From Bacillus_AB infantis_C (lineage in GTDB: Bacteria; Bacillota; Bacilli; Bacillales; Cytobacillaceae), in the NCBI RefSeq assembly GCF_050107595.1, contig NZ_JBNILH010000008.1:170951-234950 (forward strand): a DNA stretch of 64,000 bases, given 5' to 3'. The notes under the pieces were generated by a model, which ran no database searches, was not told the origin of the DNA, and saw only the letters and a program-made list of their open reading frames with translations. The position numbers were made by a program, and so were the translations under genes. Each line of letters opens with the position of its first letter. Position 1 is the first letter of the stretch. This document shows, piece by piece, positions 24,344 to 33,066 of this stretch.

Positions 24344-25547
24344 TGAAGGAAAGCTGTGGAGAAACAGATTCGGAGGTGCGCTCAAGGAACTGAGCCGCTA
24401 CCTCCGCTATATATTGAACGGGCATATTGTCATTGTGCTCGTATTTCTATTCGGGATGGCCGCCTTTTATTATCAGGAATGGCTGAAAGGCGTCCCGGAA
24501 GATTTTCCTGCAGCCGCGATTATGGCTGTCCTGCTAGGGGTATTGCTGACATACAGCCCTGTTTATACTTTCCTGACGGAAGCAGATAAAATCTTTCTTC
24601 TGCCTGTAGAAAACAGGCTGTCAGGCTATTTCCGCAGGTCGCTGGGTGTCAGCTGGGCCGTGCAGGCCTATCTTCTGCTGATGGGCCTCGGAATATTCAT
24701 GCCAATGTACGCAGTCGTAAACGGGGGCAGCTTTAAGCCGTTCCTCTTCTTTCTGATAGGCTCACTCGCTGTTAAGCTGCTGAATCTTCTGATCCGCTGG
24801 CATATCCAATATTACGTGGAAAAAAATACAAAGATGATTGATTCTGTTATCAGGTATTGCCTTAATGCAGTTTTTCTTTATCTTTTATTTTCAAATGCAG
24901 GCATCTTGTTCCTGCTCCCTGTACCGGCAGTCCTGCTGGTCTTATGGCTGTATTTCAGGAAACAGACTGAACCAAAGGGCCTGAAATGGGAATATCTCAT
25001 TGAACAGGAAGAAAGAAGGATGACATCTTTTTACCGCCTTGCCAATCTGTTTACAGATGTCCCGAAGCTCAAAGATAGAGTGAAGCGGCGTAAATGGCTG
25101 GACTGGCTGGCAAACAGGATTCCATATGGGCAGGATAAGCTGCATGCGCATTTATATATGCGGACCTTCATGCGCTCAGGCGATTATTTCGGTCTGTTCA
25201 TCAGGCTGACAGTGATCGGGGGAGCGGCGCTTTTTATAATCTCATTCGGGATGGGGCAGATCCTCCTTGTGCTGTTATTCCTCTATCTGACGGGATTCCA
25301 GCTGCTGCCGCTCCGGAACCATCATGAAAACAAGCTTTGGATCCAGCTGTATCCGCTAAAAAGTGAGTGGCGGGAAAAAGCCTTTACCTCACTTCTCTCA
25401 GCTGTCCTTTATTTGCAGACCATCATTCTTTCCCTGGTTGTACTGCTGAAGGGGGACGGGCTGGCCGCGCTTGCCAGTGCGGCAGCAGGTGCCGTGTTTT
25501 CGTGGGTGTTTGCGAATATTTACAGCAGGAGGAAATTGAAGAACTGA
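24336..25547 (+). CDS. ecsB: ABC transporter permease EcsB
   Basis: Membrane partner of EcsA, 403 residues, with AAAGGAAG before its ATG, which lies within the end of ecsA. Roughly eight to ten hydrophobic segments are arranged in pairs (about 28-46, 57-74, 104-127, 133-150, 168-203, 285-320, 350-395), with a basic cytoplasmic stretch (DRVKRRKWLDWLAN) in the centre. Family and order match B. subtilis ecsB. A terminator separates it from ecsC. Confidence 0.93.
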   Translation: MFDEGKLWRNRFGGALKELSRYLRYILNGHIVIVLVFLFGMAAFYYQEWLKGVPEDFPAAAIMAVLLGVLLTYSPVYTFLTEADKIFLLPVENRLSGYFRRSLGVSWAVQAYLLLMGLGIFMPMYAVVNGGSFKPFLFFLIGSLAVKLLNLLIRWHIQYYVEKNTKMIDSVIRYCLNAVFLYLLFSNAGILFLLPVPAVLLVLWLYFRKQTEPKGLKWEYLIEQEERRMTSFYRLANLFTDVPKLKDRVKRRKWLDWLANRIPYGQDKLHAHLYMRTFMRSGDYFGLFIRLTVIGGAALFIISFGMGQILLVLLFLYLTGFQLLPLRNHHENKLWIQLYPLKSEWREKAFTSLLSAVLYLQTIILSLVVLLKGDGLAALASAAAGAVFSWVFANIYSRRKLKN

Positions 25548-25551
25548 TTAG

Positions 25552-25582
25552 AAGCCTCCGTTTTTTAATGGAGGCTTTTTTC
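25552..25582 (+). terminator. Terminator between ecsB and ecsC
   Basis: AAGCCTCC (25552-25559) pairs with GGAGGCTT (25570-25577), followed by further Ts. Confidence 0.8.
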
Positions 25583-25662
25583 AGCCGCTGAAACCTTTCC
25601 GGAAGAAAAACGTAGTATTAAGCACAAACTAAAAGCTGAACGAGAGGAAAGGGTGCAGCCGA

Positions 25663-26373
25663 ATGTATGAGTATGAACAGATGGTTTCACGGGAGCTGGA
25701 GGAGTGGAAGAGGAAGCTGCTGAAGCGTTCCGGAATGCTGAACCGCCTTTCAAAAAAGGCACAGACAAAAATAAACAGCTATATCCCGGAGAAAGCACAT
25801 GCCGTCATTACCGAAGGAATTAAGAATATGGTAAAAGCAACCCTGGCAGGCTCCAATCTGACCACCAGGAAAAGGCTTGATGCCGGGCTGAGCCTTGAAG
25901 AAATGGACGAGAATTTGACCGAGAAGCTGGCTGCATACCGAAAGACTGCAACCATTGAAGGAGCAGGCACAGGTGCAGGCGGCATCCTGTTAGGGCTTGC
26001 CGACTTCCCGCTGCTGCTTTCCATCAAAATGAAATTCCTTTTTGAAGCTTCAGCCATTTATGGCTATGATCCTGGAGAATATGAGGAGCGCCTCTTTATC
26101 CTGCATATATTTCAGCTCGCCTTTTCAAGTGATGAGAAAAGGCGGGAAACATTGGCTGTCATTGAGGATTGGGATGAGTTAGTGAAAGAACTGAAGGATA
26201 TGGAATGGCGCGAGTTCCAGCAGGAGTACCGGGATTATATAGATTTTGTCAAAATGCTGCAGCTGCTTCCAGGGATAGGGGCGGTTGCAGGGGCTTACGC
26301 GAATTATAATCTGCTTGACCAGCTTGGGGAGACGGCAAGGAATGCCTACAGGATCCGTTTTCTAAAACAATAA
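25663..26373 (+). CDS. ecsC: EcsC family protein
   Basis: A 236-residue protein of the EcsC family, third gene of the ecs locus. GAGGAAAGGG precedes the start. Two hydrophobic patches, around 99-120 (TIEGAGTGAGGILLGLADFPLLL, given here only as position) and 205-222, suggest peripheral or monotopic membrane contact. The rest is helical and charged. Function unknown. Unlike a simple ecsABC operon, an intrinsic terminator lies upstream, so it may be transcribed partly by readthrough or from its own promoter. Confidence 0.9.
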   Translation: MYEYEQMVSRELEEWKRKLLKRSGMLNRLSKKAQTKINSYIPEKAHAVITEGIKNMVKATLAGSNLTTRKRLDAGLSLEEMDENLTEKLAAYRKTATIEGAGTGAGGILLGLADFPLLLSIKMKFLFEASAIYGYDPGEYEERLFILHIFQLAFSSDEKRRETLAVIEDWDELVKELKDMEWREFQQEYRDYIDFVKMLQLLPGIGAVAGAYANYNLLDQLGETARNAYRIRFLKQ

Positions 26374-26375
26374 AG

Positions 26376-26416
26376 GAAAAAAAGCATCCGCCGGTATCAT
26401 CGGCGGATGCTTTTTG
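26376..26416. terminator. Bidirectional terminator ecsC / M20 amidohydrolase
   Basis: AAAAAGCATCCGCCG pairs with CGGCGGATGCTTTTT (26401-26415); it sits between convergent genes. Confidence 0.88.
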
Positions 26417-26417
26417 C

Positions 26418-27617
26418 TCATACTGTAACGTTTTCCGGTGACTGGACCTTGTGATATTGCAGTGCCGCAGAACCTAGTGTCTTTGCAGCAATCAGCAGTG
26501 CTTTTTCATCAATATCGAATCTTGGGTGATGGTGCGGGTATGCCGCATCATCGCTGAGGGGCTTCGCTCCTGTGAAGAAGAATGTGCCTTTTACATGCTG
26601 AAGATAATAGGCAAAATCCTCGCCGCCCATTTCCGGTGCTGTTTCAACGACTTCATTGACTTCAGAAATCGATTTGGCGCACTCGGCAAGGAAGTTGGTT
26701 TCCGCTTCATGGTTGATGACAGCCGGGTAGCCGCGGTGGTAGGCGTAGCTGTATGAACTGTCAGCGGTATAGCAGGTTCCTTTCACGACTCTTTCCAATT
26801 CTTCTTCAATATCGTTCCGCACCTGTTCGCTGAAGGTGCGCACTGTGCCTTCCAATTTAGCTTTGTCGGCAATGACATTAAAGGCATTTTGGGCCACGAA
26901 TGATCCGACAGTGACGACAGCTGAGTCAATCGGATCGACCTTCCGGCTGACAATCTGCTGGAGGTTGACGACAAGCTGGGAGGCTGTCACAATGGCGTCC
27001 TTCGTTTTATGAGGCTGTGCTCCGTGTCCGCCCTTTCCTTGTACAGTGATTTCGAAGCGGTCTGCTGCAGCCATGAAAGGACCTGTCCTGTATTGGATCT
27101 TTCCTGTCGGCTCAGAAGCCCATAAGTGGGTGCCGAAAATGGCGTCCACACCTTCAAGGCAGCCATCCTTGATCATGGAAACCGCCCCGCCCGGCGCATA
27201 TTCTTCGGCATGCTGGTGGATCAGGACATAGGTTCCTTCCAATTCGGAGCGCAGCTCGTGAAGGACCTTGCCGAGCACAAGCAATGTTGCTGTATGGCCA
27301 TCATGGCCGCAGGCATGCATGACACCCGGGACGAGCGATTTATAAGGGACATCTTTTTCATCCTGGATTGGTAGCGCATCGAAATCGGCACGGAGGGCAA
27401 TCGTCTTTCCTGGCTTCTCTCCGTAAACCTTGGCGACGACTCCATTCCCGCCGACATTTCCTTTTACTTCGATCCCCAGCTTTTCATAATATTCTTTTAT
27501 GTATTTTGCTGTATTTTCTTCCTGAAAGGAAAGTTCAGGATGCTGATGGAGATAGCGGCGGATCGCTACCATTTCTTCGTAATAGTTTTCAAGTCTGCTG
27601 AATAATGAACTGATCAT
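26418..27617 (-). CDS. yhaA: M20 family amidohydrolase/peptidase (YhaA-like)
   Basis: Metal-dependent amidohydrolase of 399 residues, related to N-acyl-amino-acid and hippurate hydrolases. Metal ligands are in HACGHDGHTATLL (~104-116), QHAEEYAPGGA (~135-145) and the C-terminal HHHPRFDID. The GGHGAQPHKTKDAI segment belongs to the dimerisation domain. It should remove an acyl group from an amino acid or indole conjugate; substrate unknown. Start at 27617 after AAGGAG. Its place beside ecsC matches yhaA of B. subtilis. Confidence 0.85.
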   Translation of the reverse strand: MISSLFSRLENYYEEMVAIRRYLHQHPELSFQEENTAKYIKEYYEKLGIEVKGNVGGNGVVAKVYGEKPGKTIALRADFDALPIQDEKDVPYKSLVPGVMHACGHDGHTATLLVLGKVLHELRSELEGTYVLIHQHAEEYAPGGAVSMIKDGCLEGVDAIFGTHLWASEPTGKIQYRTGPFMAAADRFEITVQGKGGHGAQPHKTKDAIVTASQLVVNLQQIVSRKVDPIDSAVVTVGSFVAQNAFNVIADKAKLEGTVRTFSEQVRNDIEEELERVVKGTCYTADSSYSYAYHRGYPAVINHEAETNFLAECAKSISEVNEVVETAPEMGGEDFAYYLQHVKGTFFFTGAKPLSDDAAYPHHHPRFDIDEKALLIAAKTLGSAALQYHKVQSPENVTV

Positions 27618-27713
27618 ATTAACTCTCCTTTATGTTTTAATTTTTACTGTTTCGAAAATTATAACATTATTTTCGCGGATTGCAGGATAATAAGCCTTCA
27701 AATGTGAAAAACT

Positions 27714-27730
27714 TTAGAATAATATTCTAA
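27714..27730. promoter_or_regulatory. Dyad TTAGAAT-AAT-ATTCTAA upstream of the PAP2 gene
   Basis: A perfect 7-3-7 inverted repeat in the 150-bp gap between the divergent amidohydrolase and PAP2 genes. It resembles Fur/PerR-type sites in composition, but the spacing is 3 instead of 1, so the regulator is unknown. Confidence 0.35.
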
Positions 27731-27767
27731 GAGTGTATGAAAATGAAGATGGGGAGATGGTATCGGT

Positions 27768-28430
27768 TTGCAGTCAAAACAATCAAAAGCGGCGCTGGCA
27801 GCTGTTATAATAGCGGTAATGGCAGCTGTTTTGATCAGCTTTACAGTATCAGGGGGGGAATCTTTATGGTTTGACAGAGCTGTCTCATCTGCTGTCACAG
27901 GTATTTTTTCGGCCTCTTCCTATCCGCTGTTTAAATGTTTAACCTGGTTTGGCGACAGGCAGGGCATCGGGCTGGCAGCGCTTGTAGTGCTTGCGTGGCT
28001 GTGGTTCAAAAAGAGAGACTATCTGGGAATGGCTGTCCTTGTGTTTGCGGTTGCACTCGGGAATGAAGCCAGTAAATGGCTGAAGGAGCTATTCGGCAGG
28101 GTGAGGCCGGACTTAGAGCATATTGTTGCTGTGAAGAGCCTCAGCTTTCCGAGCGGACATGCGATGGTAGGGGGCATTTTATATATGCTGACAGCCTATT
28201 TTGTCATAAAGGAATTAAAGTCCGCGGGAGCCAGGATGATGGCGGCAGCTGCTTTTGCACTTTGGATTCTAATGATCGGGCTCAGCCGCATTGTCCTTCA
28301 GGTCCACTATCCGACCGATGTGGCGGGAGGATATGCTTTTGCCTTTATCTGGGTTTACATATGGGTTATATTCTATGTATTTATGAACAGCAGATTTGGC
28401 AGGAAAGTGAATTTAAGACAGGAGGAATAA
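27768..28430 (+). CDS. PAP2 family phosphatase
   Basis: Membrane phosphatase of 220 residues with about six helices. The three phosphatase motifs are intact: KxxxxxxRP (KELFGRVRP, ~106-114), PSGH (SLSFPSGHAMVGG, ~123-135) and SRxxxxxHxxxD (SRIVLQVHYPTDV, ~175-187). It probably dephosphorylates lipid phosphates such as undecaprenyl pyrophosphate or phosphatidylglycerol phosphate at the outer membrane face. TTG start at 27768 with GGGGAGATGG upstream. The threonine aldolase gene starts 2 bp after its stop, so the two form an operon. Confidence 0.88.
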   Translation: MQSKQSKAALAAVIIAVMAAVLISFTVSGGESLWFDRAVSSAVTGIFSASSYPLFKCLTWFGDRQGIGLAALVVLAWLWFKKRDYLGMAVLVFAVALGNEASKWLKELFGRVRPDLEHIVAVKSLSFPSGHAMVGGILYMLTAYFVIKELKSAGARMMAAAAFALWILMIGLSRIVLQVHYPTDVAGGYAFAFIWVYIWVIFYVFMNSRFGRKVNLRQEE

Positions 28431-28432
28431 GG

Positions 28433-29473
28433 ATGATAGATTTAAGAAGCGATACAGTAACAAAGCCGACGGAAGAAATGAGGAAAGCTGCTTATGAAGC
28501 AGAGGTCGGGGATGATGTCTACGCGGAAGACCCTTCCATCATCAAGCTTGAAGAGGCTGCTGCAGACATACTCGGGAAGGAAGCAGCCCTGCTGGTAACA
28601 AGCGGGACACAGGGAAACCAGGCAGCCATTCTTACACACACAAGGCCAGGGAACGAAATTCTCCTTGAGGCAGAATCCCATATATTCTATTACGAATCAG
28701 GAGCTGCCTCTGCTTTTGCAGGCGTCCAGACAAGAACGATTGCAGGGGAAAGAGGGGAAATGGATCCCGCACAAATAGAAGCTGCCATCCGCGGAAAAGA
28801 TCAGCATTTTCCCGAAACCGGCCTGATTTGCCTTGAAAATACACATAACCGTGCAGGTGGGGCTGTTGTTTCTGTGGAAAATATGGAAGCAATCCATACA
28901 ATCGCCCGCCGGCATAATATCCCTGTCCATGTGGATGGAGCAAGGCTGTTCAATGCCGCGGCCGCCCTGGAGAGGCCGGTTGCTGATTTCACCCGGCATG
29001 CGGATACAGTCCAGGTATGTTTGTCCAAGGGGCTTGGGGCACCAGTCGGGTCCATCCTTGCCGGAAGCAGGGAATTTATCCAGGCTGCCCGCATTTGGAG
29101 GAAAAGGCTTGGGGGAGGCATGAGGCAGGCAGGCATTATAGCGGCGCCAGGCCTGATTGCACTGACGCAGATGAGGAACAGGCTTCACGAAGACCATCAG
29201 AACGCCCGGAAGCTGGCTGAGGGCATTCAAAATATAAAAAGCATGTCTGTCGTCAACCAGGTAGATACGAATATCATTGTTGCAGACGTGAAGGAGCTGG
29301 GCTTGAGCTCAGAGCAGTTTGTAGAAAGTCTGGAGAAGGAAGGGGTCCGCGCCGTTACATTCGGACCGTCTTCTGTAAGGTTCACCACTCATTTTGATGT
29401 GTCTGCCAGTGATATAGAAATGGCGCTGGATGCTGTCAGCAGGACGGCTGCCGCCTATGTTTCTGCTTTGTAA
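28433..29473 (+). CDS. Low-specificity L-threonine aldolase / beta-eliminating lyase
   Basis: PLP enzyme of 346 residues that cleaves threonine or allo-threonine to glycine and acetaldehyde. MIDLRSDTVTKPTEEMRKA opens the protein exactly as in this family. HVDGARLFNAA holds the PLP-interacting aspartate, and CLSKGLGAPVGS the Schiff-base lysine (~199). The start ATG at 28433 has AGGAGGA. The frame is open far upstream inside the PAP2 gene, but that part is not a real extension. It is co-transcribed with the PAP2 gene; a functional link is not obvious. Confidence 0.9.
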   Translation: MIDLRSDTVTKPTEEMRKAAYEAEVGDDVYAEDPSIIKLEEAAADILGKEAALLVTSGTQGNQAAILTHTRPGNEILLEAESHIFYYESGAASAFAGVQTRTIAGERGEMDPAQIEAAIRGKDQHFPETGLICLENTHNRAGGAVVSVENMEAIHTIARRHNIPVHVDGARLFNAAAALERPVADFTRHADTVQVCLSKGLGAPVGSILAGSREFIQAARIWRKRLGGGMRQAGIIAAPGLIALTQMRNRLHEDHQNARKLAEGIQNIKSMSVVNQVDTNIIVADVKELGLSSEQFVESLEKEGVRAVTFGPSSVRFTTHFDVSASDIEMALDAVSRTAAAYVSAL

Positions 29474-29509
29474 CAGCCAGGGATGGTAATATATGAATGG
29501 AGGTTAGGG

Positions 29510-29543
29510 CCGGTGCTCTCTTTTGGGGGGCGCTGGTTTTTTT
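29510..29543 (+). terminator. Terminator after threonine aldolase
   Basis: CCGGTGC (29510-29516) pairs with GCGCTGG (29530-29536, wobble pairs), followed by a run of Ts. Confidence 0.6.
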
Positions 29544-29588
29544 GTGTTCGTTTTGGTTATTTTTGGGAGGAGGAAAAATTGTAGCAGT

Positions 29589-29672
29589 TTTTAGGTTGAA
29601 TCATTAAGATTTTAGGTTGAATCTTTCAATTTTTAGGCAGAATAAAGCAATATTCAAGCAGAATGACTATAT
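29589..29672. repeat. Four 21-bp imperfect tandem repeats
   Basis: Units begin at 29589, 29610, 29631 and 29652, each exactly 21 bp. The first two share TTTTAGGTTGAATC; the third is TTTTAGGCAGAATAAAGCAA; the fourth keeps AGCAGAATGA. Stops in the frames argue against coding. The array lies ~125 bp upstream of the T-box promoter. Confidence 0.65.
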
Positions 29673-29794
29673 TCGCCCCTTGATAAAACAGAAGTTCATA
29701 TAAAATCGCCTCTTTTTCACCAAAAACCATGCAGAATTCCTCTCCTTATACCCCATTAAAAACAAAACAGCAGGAATTTCAGCAAAATACAGGT

Positions 29795-29823
29795 TTGACA
29801 TCACACCTGGCACTGTATATAAT
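29795..29823 (+). promoter_or_regulatory. Consensus promoter of the proS T-box leader
   Basis: TTGACA (29795-29800), 17-nt spacer, TATAAT (29818-29823): a perfect SigA promoter. Confidence 0.88.
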
Positions 29824-29831
29824 ACTGAAAA

Positions 29832-30066
29832 ATAACTGAAACGATGAAGGGGATCATTAAACAGTCTATGTCTATCCAAGAGAGGGAGCCGGCGGTGGGA
29901 GGCTTCTATAGACAGCTGCCGAACCTGCCCCAGAGTTCGCTGCCGGATACTTGAAGGCAGCAGCGGCACATGCCGTTATCATGAAGAGAGTATAAAGCCT
30001 TGCTTTATAAATTAGGGTGGTACCGCCATGATCTGGTCCCTATTTTATAAATCGGGGCTTTTTTAT
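29832..30066 (+). promoter_or_regulatory. T-box riboswitch upstream of proS
   Basis: The leader contains an AGAGAG-type Stem I region (29880s), the conserved T-box AGGGTGGTACCGC (30014-30026) that pairs with the tRNA acceptor end, and a terminator (GGTCCC ... GGGGCT, 30035-30059, then TTTTTT). Uncharged tRNA should stabilise the antiterminator and switch on proS. The gene behind implies tRNA-Pro; I could not map the specifier codon with certainty. Confidence 0.92.
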
Positions 30067-30188
30067 TTTTCCAGCAGAATGCCGGCACTTCTGCACTCTT
30101 CAGGAAGCTTCAGCCGCTCTTCCCCTGGCCAGGATGAGCGCCGATGCGTTCTTCGTTTCATTACTTAATCAGAAGATGGGGTGCAATC

Positions 30189-31619
30189 ATGGCAAAGGAA
30201 TTTGTAAAAGAAATTACGGCAATGGAAGAGGATTTTGCCCAATGGTATACAGATGTGGTGACCAAGGCGGATCTGATCGATTATTCAAGTGTCCGGGGAT
30301 CGATGATCATCCGTCCTTACGGATATTCTTTGTGGGACAATATAAAAAATGAGCTGGACAGGAGGATCAAGGAGACCGGACATGAAAATGTTTACATGCC
30401 ATTGTTCATTCCTGAAAGCCTCCTCCAGAAAGAAAAGGACCATATCGAGGGATTTGCGCCAGAGGTGGCATGGGTGACCCATGGCGGGTCAGAAGAGCTG
30501 GCAGAACGGCTAGTCGTCAGGCCGACATCAGAGGTCCTATTCTGCGAACATTATAAAAATATCATCCATTCTTACAGGGACCTCCCTAAGCTTTACAATC
30601 AATGGGCCAATGTGGTCAGATGGGAAAAGACTACGCGGCCTTTCTTAAGGACGCTTGAGTTCCTGTGGCAGGAAGGGCATACATGCCATGCGACAGATGA
30701 GGATGCGCACGAAGAAACGACAAGGATGCTTGATGTCTATGCAGACCTGTGTGAAAACGTCCTGGCTATACCGGTCCTTAAAGGCCGAAAAACAGAGAAA
30801 GAAAAATTCGCCGGTGCAAAATTCACCTACACGATTGAGAGCCTGATGCATGACGGAAAAGCACTCCAGACAGGAACCTCACACCATTTGGGGGATGGCT
30901 TTGCCAAGGCATTCGGCATCCAGTATTCGGACAGAGAAGGGGAACTTCAGCATGTGCATCAGACGTCTTGGGGACTTACGACTAGGGTGATCGGCGCCAT
31001 GATCATGGTCCACGGCGATAACAGGGGCCTGATCATCCCGCCGCGGATTGCGCCAACCCAGCTTATGATTGTCCCTGTGGCACAGCATAAAGAAGGGGTT
31101 CTCGATTTCTGCTATGAGCTGAAAGAGAAACTCGGCAAGACTTTCAGGGTCGAAATTGACAGCAGCGACAAAAAGCCTGGCTGGAAGTTCAATGAGTATG
31201 AAATGAAAGGAATTCCTCTCAGGCTGGAGGCCGGACCGAAGGATACCGAGAAAAATCAGGTTGTACTTGTCCGCAGGGATACAGGCGAAAAACTGTTTGT
31301 CCCGGCCGAAGGAGTGGAACAGGCGATTGCCGGGCTGCTGGAAGATATCCAGTCAGGCTTACTGGAAAAAGCAAGGGAGCTTCGGGAACAAAAAACAGAG
31401 AGTGCCGCAAGCATTGGGGAGTTTAAGCAAGCGCTGAAAGACAATCAGGGGTTTATCAAAGCTATGTGGTGCGGCAGCAGAGAATGTGAAGACAGAATCA
31501 AGGAGGAGACAGGGGCTACCTCGCGCTGCATCCCTTTTGAACAGGAACATATATCCGATGTTTGTGTTTGCTGCGGCCAAGATGCAGAAGAGCTCGTTTA
31601 TTGGGCAAAAGCCTATTAA
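30189..31619 (+). CDS. proS: Proline--tRNA ligase, archaeal/eukaryote-like short type
   Basis: Class II synthetase of 476 residues that charges tRNA-Pro. Motif 2 region TTRPFLRTLEFLWQEGHTCH and the RPTSEVLFCEHY block match the ProS type 3 (archaeal/eukaryotic-like) form. The editing insertion of bacterial ProRS is absent, explaining the short length. The C-terminus carries cysteines at CGSRECEDRI and CVCCGQDAEE, like the zinc-binding end domain. ATG 30189 (MAKEFVKEI) has GGGGTG upstream. The T-box upstream makes it proline-responsive; a second bacterial-type proS may exist elsewhere. Confidence 0.94.
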   Translation: MAKEFVKEITAMEEDFAQWYTDVVTKADLIDYSSVRGSMIIRPYGYSLWDNIKNELDRRIKETGHENVYMPLFIPESLLQKEKDHIEGFAPEVAWVTHGGSEELAERLVVRPTSEVLFCEHYKNIIHSYRDLPKLYNQWANVVRWEKTTRPFLRTLEFLWQEGHTCHATDEDAHEETTRMLDVYADLCENVLAIPVLKGRKTEKEKFAGAKFTYTIESLMHDGKALQTGTSHHLGDGFAKAFGIQYSDREGELQHVHQTSWGLTTRVIGAMIMVHGDNRGLIIPPRIAPTQLMIVPVAQHKEGVLDFCYELKEKLGKTFRVEIDSSDKKPGWKFNEYEMKGIPLRLEAGPKDTEKNQVVLVRRDTGEKLFVPAEGVEQAIAGLLEDIQSGLLEKARELREQKTESAASIGEFKQALKDNQGFIKAMWCGSRECEDRIKEETGATSRCIPFEQEHISDVCVCCGQDAEELVYWAKAY

Positions 31620-31754
31620 TGGGGGTATGCCTGAAGGTTCTATGAAAACAATTTAATATTTTTCTGAGGGGAAGGATTTTTGTCCCGGGAAAAGAATTTA
31701 TTGACTAAGGCGCTTTTGCCGATATCATAAATTCACCGAAGAGGATTGTTATAA

Positions 31755-32993
31755 ATGAAGAGAACAGGCCAATTGGCTTTAGTCAGCATTTCCATATTAT
31801 TCACATTTACGCAAGCCTTCATTTTTGATGACCCATGGCACAAGGAAATTGTTGATTTCACCATTGCCACTATCATTGCCTGGTTTGTGGGCTGGCAGTA
31901 TGACAAATTGAAATATCTTACAGGTAAAGCAAAAGAGAACGAAGCATTTTACAGGCAGCTGATCGAAACGATGCCTGAACCTGTCTTTATCCAGGATTAT
32001 GACAGAATTGTCTATGCAAACAAAGCGGCCCAGAAGCTGGTGGCTGCTGAAAGCAAAGAGGAAATTGTCGGCATGTCAGTGTTTGAATTTATGGAAGCGC
32101 CTGATGCCGCACAATACAGGAAGATTCTTGATGCAACCTATAAAGAAAGGCTTCCGGCGGGCCGGAGAGAACAGAAAATCACCAGGCTTGACGGCAAGAT
32201 AATTTATTTTGAAGTGTCCACTCTTTTTACGAGTTTTCAGGGCAGGAAGGCTGTGTTTTCAATCGGCCAGGATGTCACGGTGAAAAAAGAGCAGGAAGAT
32301 CTGCTTCTGCAAAAGTCAGAGAAGCTGGCGCTTGTCGGGCAGATGGCCGCAGGCATTGCCCATGAGATCCGCAATCCCCTGACAAGCATAAAAGGATTCA
32401 TTCAGCTGCTGAGGGCGGAGGGGAATCGGGAGTATGCCGATATTGCCATCTCGGAGCTCGACCGGATCAACCTGATTGTAGGTGAGTTCCTTGTCCTCGC
32501 CAAACCCGCTGCTGCGGTTTATAAGGTATGCGATCTAAAGAAGCTGATTCAGGAAGTGGTTGTACTGATCCAGCCGCAATGCCTGATCCACAATGTACAG
32601 ATTATCACAGGGCTTGACCTGGAAGAATCGGAGATATGGTGTGAGGAGAATCAGCTGAAGCAGGTATTTATCAATATGATAAAAAATTCCGCTGAAGCCA
32701 TGCCGGATGGCGGGACCATCACAATCAAGGCAGCGGACAGGAAGGATGGGCATGTCGCTGTCATGATCAAAGACGAAGGGACAGGCATCCCTCCAGACCG
32801 GATCAACACACTGGGTGAGCCTTTTTATACAACAAAAGAAAAGGGGACGGGCCTTGGTCTGATGACCAGCTTCAAAATCATCGAAAATCACAGCGGACTT
32901 GTCAAGGTCAGCAGCGAGGTCAATAAAGGGACGGTTTTCGAGATCATTCTCCCGAAAACCCAAGTGGAAGCAAAGGGTCATTCATTTAACTGA
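31755..32993 (+). CDS. PAS-domain sensor histidine kinase (sporulation-kinase-like)
   Basis: A 412-residue kinase. Two N-terminal membrane helices (about 5-22 and 33-48), a PAS domain (about 65-180), then HisKA with AHEIRNPLTSIKGFIQLL (phosphoacceptor His near 203) and HATPase with N-box NMIKNSAEAMPDGG and GTGLGL. The H-box is nearly that of B. subtilis KinA-KinE, which phosphorylate Spo0F. No response regulator is encoded beside it, so a role in the sporulation phosphorelay is a fair inference. Start after GAGGAT. Signal unknown. Confidence 0.88.
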   Translation: MKRTGQLALVSISILFTFTQAFIFDDPWHKEIVDFTIATIIAWFVGWQYDKLKYLTGKAKENEAFYRQLIETMPEPVFIQDYDRIVYANKAAQKLVAAESKEEIVGMSVFEFMEAPDAAQYRKILDATYKERLPAGRREQKITRLDGKIIYFEVSTLFTSFQGRKAVFSIGQDVTVKKEQEDLLLQKSEKLALVGQMAAGIAHEIRNPLTSIKGFIQLLRAEGNREYADIAISELDRINLIVGEFLVLAKPAAAVYKVCDLKKLIQEVVVLIQPQCLIHNVQIITGLDLEESEIWCEENQLKQVFINMIKNSAEAMPDGGTITIKAADRKDGHVAVMIKDEGTGIPPDRINTLGEPFYTTKEKGTGLGLMTSFKIIENHSGLVKVSSEVNKGTVFEIILPKTQVEAKGHSFN

Positions 32994-33009
32994 TGCTGGT
33001 AAAATGGGC

Positions 33010-33034
33010 GTTTCCTGATTCTTATTTCGGGAAT
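33010..33034 (+). promoter_or_regulatory. SigB-like promoter candidate
   Basis: GTTTCC (33010-33015), 13-nt spacer, GGGAAT (33029-33034), close to the SigB consensus GTTTAA/GGGWAW. It lies 33 bp before the 51-aa gene. Confidence 0.35.
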
Positions 33035-33066
33035 AAGGATAAAAACACCGTTAGGAGGGACAGCCC

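Noticed and set aside
28076..28432. 119-residue N-terminal extension of threonine aldolase
   Set aside because: It lies in a shifted frame inside the PAP2 gene; ATG 28433 has a good ribosome site and the family's usual first residues.
29667..29969. 100-residue minus-strand ORF over the T-box leader
   Set aside because: Antisense shadow of a structured leader; no ribosome site and unlikely composition.
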